In this document: piece after piece, positions 1 through 5,649 of the stretch
Layout: each line of letters begins with the position of its first letter
How positions within the stretch are numbered: the stretch's first letter is position 1
Origin: a virus
Length of the DNA stretch: 24,290 nt
Virus record (IMG/VR): IMGVR_UViG_3300031931_000002
Span: 1 to 24,290 of that record
Reading direction: 5' to 3' (one strand)
The notes under the pieces: generated by a model
The model's database searches: none
What the model saw: the letters and a program-made list of their open reading frames with translations, nothing else
Told to the model about the DNA's origin: nothing
Made by a program: the position numbers and the translations under genes

Positions 1-9
1 TCTTGGTAG

Positions 10-53
10 TGACTTCGACTGGGCTCGAACCAGCGACCCCCACCCTGTCAAGG
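10..53 (-). tRNA. 3' part of tRNA-Val(GAC); attachment-site core
   Basis: On the minus strand this reads as a tRNA from the anticodon arm to the discriminator base. The anticodon loop TTGACAG has GAC at positions 34-36. It is followed by 3' anticodon stem GGTGG, variable loop GGGTC, T stem GCTGG/CCAGT around loop TTCGAGC, 3' acceptor strand CGAAGTC and discriminator A. CCA is not directly encoded. The layout resembles Bacillus tRNA-Val(GAC). The 5' half is missing: upstream of the anticodon loop only ACC could belong to the 5' anticodon stem, and AT-rich phage-like DNA follows. A truncated tRNA beyond the endolysin is the usual sign of a prophage end distal to the integrase, with the crossover near the anticodon loop. 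Only nine bases lie outside it, so attP versus attL/attR cannot be told. Confidence 0.75.
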
Positions 54-125
54 TTAAAAGTGGTTGTTTTTATTGGTTTTTATTGACTTAATACCCCGAT
101 AAATCAACGTTTTAATTTATTTGCG

Positions 126-180
126 GTCTAACATAAACAATCTTGTATAGCGAAAGTCTAGCATAAAGTCTAGCGTAAAG
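126..180. repeat. Three 13-bp direct repeats, likely integrase arm-type sites
   Basis: The consensus GTCTARCRTAAAS occurs at 126-138, 156-168 and 168-180, all in the same orientation; the last two share one base. They lie 70-130 bp from the tRNA fragment, in the only non-coding DNA between it and the endolysin terminator. Tyrosine-recombinase phages carry short direct repeats near the att core that bind the integrase N-terminal arm-binding domain. The position and repeat type fit that role. The functional assignment is inference. Confidence 0.5.
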
Positions 181-197
181 AAATAGGAATAAATAAA

Positions 198-226
198 AAA
201 GCCCCTCACGCTAAGTGAAGGGCTTT
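198..226 (-). terminator. Strong rho-independent terminator after the endolysin
   Basis: On the minus strand a 12-bp stem (AAAGCCCTTCAC paired with GTGAGGGGCTTT, one G-T wobble) encloses the 5-base loop TTAGC. The T-rich tract TTTATTTATT follows. It lies just beyond the endolysin stop codon at 231-233 and closes the late operon before the attachment region. Confidence 0.85.
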
Positions 227-230
227 AACT

Positions 231-1133
231 CTATACTCTCTTATTAACTTCAGCGCGTACTTTAGCGTACTCTGACGAACTAATTCCGAGCGATTTACGA
301 CGATTTTCATGGCCTACTCCGTGCTTGCCCTCGATTACCTCTTGAGCCATTTGAGACACTGTCTTTTTCGGCTTAGGTTTTGTTAACAACATATTAACTC
401 TCGATTGCACTTGATCAGCATTGTAACCAGCCTTATTTAAACGATTAAATCGATCGCTACCATTACCCCATTTACCATCGATAACTTCTTTTGCAACCTT
501 GTCTAATGTTTTTACTGCGGGTTTACTAGCAACAACTTTCGTTTTTAGTTTTTGACCTGGCTTGATTAAGTTAGGTGTCTTGATGTTGTTTAACGTGATT
601 AAATCGTCTACAGTCGTGTTTAATTCTTTTGCAATAGAATAGAGTGTGTCGCCTGTTTTAACGGTGTAGTCACCCGTAACTTGCATATTTTTTAAAGGTT
701 GTTTTACTTCTGACATTCTAAAATTCTTACCAGGGCATGCTGTCGCTTGTAATTCATTGTGACCAACAACCTCGAGTTTTTTTCCTGCCCAGTTATTAAC
801 GTAGTCAATAATCTGCTGACCTGCTAAAACTTGCGCATCTGGCATTTTATCTTTGGTAAAATCACCTTGGAAACCAATACCTACAGTCGTGCTATTGTGA
901 TTTAATACGTGCGCACCTTGATTAAAACCCCTACCTATAAACACATTACCTTGCTTGTCAATCCAGAAGTTATAGCCGATACCAGACCAACCACGTGTGT
1001 TTTTGTGGAAGTTGTGGACATCTTCTAATCTCCATGTACTGTGCGCCATGTGATGCACAACAATCTTACTCACTCTACTTTTATTTAATGGCACTAAGCT
1101 ACCAAATGATAATTTACGATCGATAATATTCAT
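231..1133 (-). CDS. Endolysin: N-acetylmuramoyl-L-alanine amidase with LysM and two CW_7 repeats
   Basis: This peptidoglycan hydrolase should cut the amide bond between MurNAc and L-Ala at the end of the lytic cycle. Residues 20-140 form an Amidase_2/PGRP-like domain, with likely zinc ligands His27, His125 (in GHNELQ) and Cys133 (in ACPG). Residues about 155-198 are a LysM domain ([13 protein letters not shown]...). Residues 209-250 and 258-300 are two CW_7 (Cpl-7-type) cell-wall-binding repeats, seen from the [11 protein letters not shown] and [11 protein letters not shown] cores. The protein has no signal peptide, so export needs the holin encoded 2 bp upstream. The start is ATG with GGAG about 10 nt upstream, inside the holin's last codons. 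LysM joined to two CW_7 repeats is a modular architecture; the second CW_7 copy is shorter and more diverged. Confidence 0.93.
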   Translation of the reverse strand: MNIIDRKLSFGSLVPLNKSRVSKIVVHHMAHSTWRLEDVHNFHKNTRGWSGIGYNFWIDKQGNVFIGRGFNQGAHVLNHNSTTVGIGFQGDFTKDKMPDAQVLAGQQIIDYVNNWAGKKLEVVGHNELQATACPGKNFRMSEVKQPLKNMQVTGDYTVKTGDTLYSIAKELNTTVDDLITLNNIKTPNLIKPGQKLKTKVVASKPAVKTLDKVAKEVIDGKWGNGSDRFNRLNKAGYNADQVQSRVNMLLTKPKPKKTVSQMAQEVIEGKHGVGHENRRKSLGISSSEYAKVRAEVNKRV

Positions 1134-1135
1134 TT

Positions 1136-1579
1136 TTACTCGTCTCCTTTATTAAATGAATCGTCAAATAATGCAATTGCCTTCTTCAATGCTGGTGGTA
1201 CATAAACATCTAACTTCCCTAAATTTTCCGTAATACTAATAAACTCGTTAACTAAGTAAAATAAGATTGTCGCTGTTGCTACTGATAAATTAAACTCACC
1301 AATCGCAAAAGCATTACCTAGTTGCTCAGCAATCACGTGATCAACAAGACCAGCGATAGCCACAAGACCAAAAATAAGGACCTTACGAGCAATCCCGTAA
1401 AGTCCAACTCTGCTATTTAATTTACCTTTGTAACCTGCCGCCATCAACCCTGTTACATAGTCAAAAAATACAAATGCAATTAATGTAACTAACAAGGCTG
1501 ACCACCCTCCAAATAAGTAACTAAAACCAATTGATATAACTCCTGTCACTGCTTTACCGCTGTTTATAATCATTTCCAT
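1136..1579 (-). CDS. Holin, phage_holin_4 (phi29/TcdE-like) family
   Basis: This 147-residue membrane protein should open the cytoplasmic membrane so that the endolysin can reach the wall. Hydrophobic segments lie at about residues 10-24, 27-44 and 67-84, with a further one near 95-113. Family hallmarks are visible: a D-Y-x-T-G motif after the second segment, then KLNSRVG...G.ARK, and E-F-I-S-I-T-E-N followed by VPPAL near the C terminus. The C-terminal tail is charged (DDSFNKGDE), as expected for a cytoplasmic regulatory tail. The start is ATG with AAAGGAG 7-8 nt upstream. It lies directly before the endolysin, forming a lysis cassette. Confidence 0.9.
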   Translation of the reverse strand: MEMIINSGKAVTGVISIGFSYLFGGWSALLVTLIAFVFFDYVTGLMAAGYKGKLNSRVGLYGIARKVLIFGLVAIAGLVDHVIAEQLGNAFAIGEFNLSVATATILFYLVNEFISITENLGKLDVYVPPALKKAIALFDDSFNKGDE

Positions 1580-1612
1580 CGTCTCGCTCCTTTAGTTTTT
1601 TTACATAATAAA

Positions 1613-1634
1613 AAGCACCTCGAATGAGATGCTT
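1613..1634 (-). terminator. Intercistronic hairpin before the holin
   Basis: A 9-bp stem (AAGCATCTC with GAGGTGCTT, one wobble) with loop ATTC is followed by a short T-rich stretch on the minus strand. It lies between the 64-residue protein and the holin. Its weak T tract suggests partial termination or mRNA 3'-end stabilisation, which could set holin dosage. It has a T-rich flank on both sides. Confidence 0.55.
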
Positions 1635-1639
1635 ATTTT

Positions 1640-1834
1640 TTATTCTTCAGTAATAATCTTTTTAATGTTCTTAATATCAATTCTGCTGTAAACGTTATCT
1701 CCAATCGCCATAGCCTGCATGTCAAAACTATTAAGTTTTTCAGCTATTAGATCAGCGTCGTATGTTTCTACTTCGACAATGTCGGTGTCGCCAGAATGAG
1801 TTGATACTTGCAGTTTTATTAATTCGTTTTCCAT
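1640..1834 (-). CDS. Small conserved phage protein, function unknown
   Basis: This 64-residue acidic protein has no membrane segment. The pattern of alternating hydrophobic residues and the ending KNIKKIITEE look like a small alpha/beta fold. The start ATG overlaps the TAA stop of the Tal gene (TAATG) and is preceded by AGGAGG at a good distance, so it is translationally coupled. It lies between tail tip and holin, where many siphoviruses of Bacilli carry one or more tiny genes of unknown role. I do not recognise the family. Confidence 0.75.
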   Translation of the reverse strand: MENELIKLQVSTHSGDTDIVEVETYDADLIAEKLNSFDMQAMAIGDNVYSRIDIKNIKKIITEE

Positions 1835-3723
1835 TAATAATTACCTCCTAACTGAGATTGAATAAATACTCTCAAAATTAAATCAGCTTCGATTCTGGCC
1901 AAGCCATTCGGCAATATTTCCACTTCGTGCCTTCCTCTTGTCACTCTACCATTTGCGCTTTTCGATAGGTAATCAACTAAGTTAATGCGATTACCACTAG
2001 TGCTTGAGTGTGGAACGATGTTACCATCCACTTTAATTTGCACATTATTAGGCAATGTGTTTAGTTCGACAATCTCATGTGCTACATTGTGCGTGTGATC
2101 TGGTAGCTCAATATCATGTGTGTGGTTAGGTGTTGTAAAATCGTGTGTATGGCTCGGAACATTGAAATCGTGTGTGTGGTTAGGTACGTCAAAATCGTGC
2201 GTATGCGCGGGTAAGTCTGTTGTATGATGATGTTGAAAATCAGCAAGATCAATCGTTACACCGTGTTTATGTGGTGAGTCAAAATAAGGAATATCATCGC
2301 CTGTTGTATAAGGGATTAACGTCGTTTCCCAACCGTTAGCTAACCCACTACTTTGCACACTACCACCACCACTTGACGTTGACTTGCTTGTGCCACCACC
2401 GCTAGAAGTCGACTTGCTTGTTCCGCCACCGCTTGACGTTGATGTGCTTGTTCCGCCGCCGCTTGATGTCGATTTGACAGTTGCCCCACCACCCTCAGTA
2501 GCACGTGAGTAAGTCCTGAAATTCTTTGTTCTGAAGGTCAACTCAACTGTGTTGATGTTGACAACATCGTCATCAATATAAAACGGGATTAGCGCAGGTA
2601 TATCATTATCACAATTGTCTTGATAACTAAAGTTCATAATGTTCGTAGCGCCTTGAGAGTACAACTCATTGATTTGTTGTCTACGCTCTAAGTCAGCTTG
2701 AGTTGTTGCTAAATCTTCAACAACATTGCCGATCTCTAAAATGACGTTTCCTGGATCGCCTTTAATGTCTGGCTTACTCACTGACATAATGCGCATATCA
2801 ATTGTTGGATAATCATCTAATTGTAATCGCACAACTTTTCCGAGTTTAAATTTATCAATAGATAAGCCCGTAATTTTTGAAACGTCCGCAGCCGAAACTT
2901 TCCATGTTACGATTGGCTTTTTGAACTTATCAAGTAACGCTTGAGCGCTAGATTTTAATGATTCGACGTCCGTAAAGCGTTGGTCTACCCAAACATATTC
3001 TTTAACCTCTTCGCCTGGTTTTATATCTTCTAAATAGGGCACACCATCGTTGATGGATTCAATCGTTAATTGATTGACCCCTTCCCCGGCGCCAAGCGGA
3101 TAGATACGGTTATATACACTCATCGGATTTTCTTCTATCTCCAATCCAATAAGGTTATAACTTTCTTTTATGCGGCATACAGGCTCGTCATCTGGTCTGA
3201 CTAAGTTAAGTGTCCAGGGATAAGATTGTGTATCAAAGCCCCATAAATATGACTCGTTGAACGGCCTCGGAACACTGAATATAGCTGATAATAGATTTTC
3301 GTTTTCCCAGTTGTAATGAAAATAGCGAGTAAACTCTACACCCCCCTTTTTCCAGTGCGGATGATTTTGTCTTGATAATAGATAATCAATATTTTCGGTT
3401 GTCGTAAATCCAGCGCGCTGATGATACTTAAACAATGACTTGTCTAATAGTGTGGCCAAGACGTGTTCACACTTGAATTGAACTTCTTTTGTTGAATTGT
3501 TTTTGATTGTTAACTTCGGTATGATACGGAACAATCCAATATATTCTTTGTCATCAGTTATTTCAACGTATTTAAGTAGCTCAACTTTTCTAACTTTAGG
3601 ATCGTTTAACGGCAAAGAAAAAGAAGCTTGCCAAATTGCGTTGACTTGCTTCTCGTATCCAACGTTATATGCGTTTTCTAGAATTGCTGTTGTTTCGCGG
3701 TTTAAATTTAATGTGCGTATCAA
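1834..3723 (-). CDS. Tail-associated (Tal) tip protein, prophage endopeptidase-tail type, with HxH needle
   Basis: This is the central tail-tip protein that closes the tail tube below Dit. Residues 1 to about 350 match the layout of Prophage_tail/Tal proteins (gp27-like): an N-terminal beta-rich region, a middle region with SYNLIGLEIEENPMSVYNRIYPLG, and a carboxyl part near VILEIGNV. Residues 408-455 are a flexible linker of four STSSGGGTSK-like repeats. Residues 482-552 are rich in histidine, with seven HxH motifs, five of them HTH in a 9-residue period. HxH motifs in trimeric tail fibres (T4 gp37, phi92 gp138) coordinate iron. I see no obvious wall-hydrolase domain, so the peptidase label is only the family name. 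The start is TTG, chosen because GAGGTG lies 6-7 nt upstream and the N-terminal motif MIRTLNLN follows. Confidence 0.88.
   Translation of the reverse strand: MIRTLNLNRETTAILENAYNVGYEKQVNAIWQASFSLPLNDPKVRKVELLKYVEITDDKEYIGLFRIIPKLTIKNNSTKEVQFKCEHVLATLLDKSLFKYHQRAGFTTTENIDYLLSRQNHPHWKKGGVEFTRYFHYNWENENLLSAIFSVPRPFNESYLWGFDTQSYPWTLNLVRPDDEPVCRIKESYNLIGLEIEENPMSVYNRIYPLGAGEGVNQLTIESINDGVPYLEDIKPGEEVKEYVWVDQRFTDVESLKSSAQALLDKFKKPIVTWKVSAADVSKITGLSIDKFKLGKVVRLQLDDYPTIDMRIMSVSKPDIKGDPGNVILEIGNVVEDLATTQADLERRQQINELYSQGATNIMNFSYQDNCDNDIPALIPFYIDDDVVNINTVELTFRTKNFRTYSRATEGGGATVKSTSSGGGTSTSTSSGGGTSKSTSSGGGTSKSTSSGGGSVQSSGLANGWETTLIPYTTGDDIPYFDSPHKHGVTIDLADFQHHHTTDLPAHTHDFDVPNHTHDFNVPSHTHDFTTPNHTHDIELPDHTHNVAHEIVELNTLPNNVQIKVDGNIVPHSSTSGNRINLVDYLSKSANGRVTRGRHEVEILPNGLARIEADLILRVFIQSQLGGNY
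2089..2271 (-). repeat. 27-bp coding repeat specifying HxH metal-binding needle
   Basis: His-Thr-His codons recur every 27 bp at 2089, 2116, 2143, 2170 and 2197. HHH (2224-2232) and HKH (2263-2271) lie further upstream in the gene. The repeat unit reads HTHDF-x-x-P-x. DNA copies differ at several third positions, so they are diverged rather than newly duplicated. In a trimer each HxH would supply six imidazoles for one metal ion. Confidence 0.8.
2361..2480 (-). repeat. 30-bp coding repeat, Ser/Thr/Gly linker
   Basis: Four units spaced 30 bp apart, marked by GGG codon runs near 2363, 2393, 2422 and 2452, encode STSSGGGTSK-type decapeptides. They separate the Tal body from the His-rich needle. 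Near-identical tandem units in a linker can change number by slippage or recombination. Confidence 0.8.
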
Positions 3724-3749
3724 TTTATCACCTCAGTTTTAAATAAATT

Positions 3750-3776
3750 AAATGCGCCCCTAAAAGGAACGCATTT
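3750..3776 (-). terminator. Terminator closing the Wzy unit
   Basis: On the minus strand an 11-bp stem (AAATGCGTTCC with GGGGCGCATTT, two G-T wobbles) with loop TTTTA is followed by AATTTATTT. It lies after the stop of the small Tyr-rich gene and before the Tal ribosome binding site. It therefore separates the Wzy pair from the tail genes. Confidence 0.6.
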
Positions 3777-3789
3777 CCGATAACTTAAT

Positions 3790-4008
3790 TTATATTTGCT
3801 GAACCCTAACAAGCTTGTCTATCCCTTCTATCTTTAATAGATATCTACCGCCATCCCTAAAAATTTGAACCTTTGGTCTATATTTATATCTATACCTATA
3901 ATAATACTCAACTTGTTTCCACTTTTGACCGTTATCCAATTCGAATACTGTTTCTCCATCAAAACCGTTAGACTCATCAACTAATTTTGATTCTTTATAC
4001 AATTCCAT
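3790..4008 (-). CDS. Small Tyr-rich protein in the Wzy unit, function unknown
   Basis: This 72-residue soluble protein contains LDNGQKWKQVEYYYRYRYKYRP and then a short beta-like end (YLLKIEGIDKLVRV). I recognise the pattern 'ELDNGQ.W.Q..YYYRYRY.YRP.V.I...G.YLLKIEG' as that of a widespread uncharacterised bacterial domain, but no function can be given. I start it at the ATG at 4008, because AAGGAGG sits 8 nt upstream. The in-frame TTG at 4041 has no ribosome binding site. It follows the Wzy gene after 92 bp and is closed by a hairpin at 3750-3776, so the two probably form one inserted unit. Confidence 0.7.
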   Translation of the reverse strand: MELYKESKLVDESNGFDGETVFELDNGQKWKQVEYYYRYRYKYRPKVQIFRDGGRYLLKIEGIDKLVRVQQI

Positions 4009-4100
4009 ATTTAACGCCTCCTTATCTACTTTATTCGACAAGGAAGAGTTAAATTCCTGCTTTATTCCATTTTTAGTTACCGCGCAGTTTGGTTCAACTA

Positions 4101-5561
4101 CTAGTTATACCTTTCAATATTTTGCATATTATTTACTGAGTTAATTCTGGAAGGGTTCATTTTCCTAGCTAAAGCAGTATATAAAGCCACCATTATTAAT
4201 GGGATTACTGTATAGTAGCCGAAATTACGCCAAAATGTTATTGTCTCACTTCTAACAAACCAAAGTAAGTTTGGAGCAATTGATAGCCACATAAATAGCT
4301 TCAAGTAGTTTTCGTCTCTGCTTGCTTTTATAATACTGAAGTACATTTTACCAAATATAAAACCAAACATAGGTATTATAAGAAGCCCCCAGTAACCGAA
4401 ATTGTAATATGCTTCAATAATGAAAGAAGAGCCTATTCCACTATTCTGAAAAAGAAACGACTTAAATACTTGGTCGACTCCTCCTTGAGCAGCAGGATGA
4501 ACGTCCCAAAACAGATTAGGTATTAATGTAAGCAAACTATTAATGTAAGTTGCTCCTCCATTAAAAGGAATTGCACTAGGTGAAAATACCATCACTGTAG
4601 TACACGCTATTAAAGTAAAACCCATTTCTCCCAATAAATTAACCGCGAGATTGTTATTAGACATAACAGTTAAAATCTGTTCGAATCCTATGTTAGATAG
4701 AGCCATATTCCTTGTACTAGAGATTAAACTTAGTAAAACTATTCCTGATAGACCAATCCATACAAATTTTAGTAACTGTCTTTTAGTGAATGGTTTAATA
4801 GAGAAATGATAAAGCAAGACAATTGAAATCAGAAATAATACATTTGATCCTCTTTGGCCTGATATAACCATTAATAATGAATAAACAATTGAAAACCCAA
4901 TCCAAAAAGTTCTCCGTTTCGGATTGGCTATATTTCCTAAAATTAGTAACAATAATGAGCTATCAAAAAAACCCGCTACTAACCTTGGGATACCGCCATC
5001 AACCCCAGCACCTTGAACAAAATCACTTTCAAAGATATTCGCATACCCGACAGTAAAAGTTGTAATTAAACTATTTATGAGGAAGTTAATTGCGGGTATA
5101 GCTGATATTAAAAATAGCAACTTCCCAATTGCAACCATCGCCTTCTTATTTACTTTTACCGGATTTCTCACTTGTACTCCTTCTATCGTAAAAGATGCAC
5201 CTACATGGAATAATGCCATAGCCCTCAATAAAAACTTTAGTGTAGTATTAACTTGAGTAATGGTAAACGGAGAGGTGTTAATTGACATTACATTGGTAAC
5301 CTCAATGTTAAAGAGGTATAAAATTGGTTGCCCTAAATAGAAAAAGAATGATAAGGCCAGGAAGATTAAATAAATGTTCATAATATTTTTTGTTGCCTTA
5401 AACCAACTCACAAACATCCAAATATACTGAAAGATTCCGAAAATCGCCACTTGTTTTATATTTTGTTCGTCAGATAACCAATACAGCATAAAAAATATCC
5501 CAGCCATTATTAAATTGGTAAGGACAAACACAGCTTTCTTTTGACTTATTTTAATGCTCAC
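4101..5561 (-). CDS. Wzy-like O-antigen/oligosaccharide repeat-unit polymerase (prophage moron)
   Basis: This 486-residue polytopic membrane protein should join lipid-linked oligosaccharide repeat units into a surface polysaccharide on the outer face of the membrane. About 11-12 hydrophobic segments span the protein (for example 10-28, 38-53, 60-84, 142-166, 192-210, 218-250, 264-281, 383-410, 448-465). Sequence marks of the Wzy/oligosaccharide-repeat polymerase class are the short motif SGQRGSN after a membrane segment and E-A-Y-Y-N-F-G-Y-W-G late in the protein. Long extracellular-type loops lie between them. The start is GTG at 5561, with an AAGG...AGGTG ribosome binding site upstream. It is not a virion gene: it interrupts the tail module between the receptor-binding protein and Tal, and has its own promoter-like region and terminator. 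It may change the host surface glycan. The exact glycan and linkage cannot be read from sequence. A ligase-type relative is a less likely alternative. Confidence 0.85.
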   Translation of the reverse strand: MSIKISQKKAVFVLTNLIMAGIFFMLYWLSDEQNIKQVAIFGIFQYIWMFVSWFKATKNIMNIYLIFLALSFFFYLGQPILYLFNIEVTNVMSINTSPFTITQVNTTLKFLLRAMALFHVGASFTIEGVQVRNPVKVNKKAMVAIGKLLFLISAIPAINFLINSLITTFTVGYANIFESDFVQGAGVDGGIPRLVAGFFDSSLLLLILGNIANPKRRTFWIGFSIVYSLLMVISGQRGSNVLFLISIVLLYHFSIKPFTKRQLLKFVWIGLSGIVLLSLISSTRNMALSNIGFEQILTVMSNNNLAVNLLGEMGFTLIACTTVMVFSPSAIPFNGGATYINSLLTLIPNLFWDVHPAAQGGVDQVFKSFLFQNSGIGSSFIIEAYYNFGYWGLLIIPMFGFIFGKMYFSIIKASRDENYLKLFMWLSIAPNLLWFVRSETITFWRNFGYYTVIPLIMVALYTALARKMNPSRINSVNNMQNIERYN

Positions 5562-5593
5562 TAATATTCAACACCTTATCCTTTTTAGAAGTA

Positions 5594-5644
5594 ATCTTAA
5601 CACACTAAAGGATAAAGTGTAATATTTTTTAGTAACTTTGTTAA
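5594..5644 (-). promoter_or_regulatory. Promoter region for the Wzy unit
   Basis: Two overlapping sigma-A-like candidates lie in the 88-bp gap upstream of the Wzy gene on the minus strand. One is TTACAC (5617-5622), 17 bp, TAAGAT (5594-5599). The other is TTAACA (5639-5644), 17 bp, TACACT (5616-5621). An imperfect inverted repeat with ACACT/AGTGT arms (5602-5620) lies in the spacer of the first and could be an operator. Each hexamer has four or five consensus matches, so the promoter is plausible but unproven. Confidence 0.5.
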
Positions 5645-5649
5645 GTTAA

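Noticed and set aside
2089-2480. CRISPR array
   Set aside because: The 27-bp and 30-bp periodic repeats are in frame inside Tal, without spacers, and explain themselves as protein repeats.
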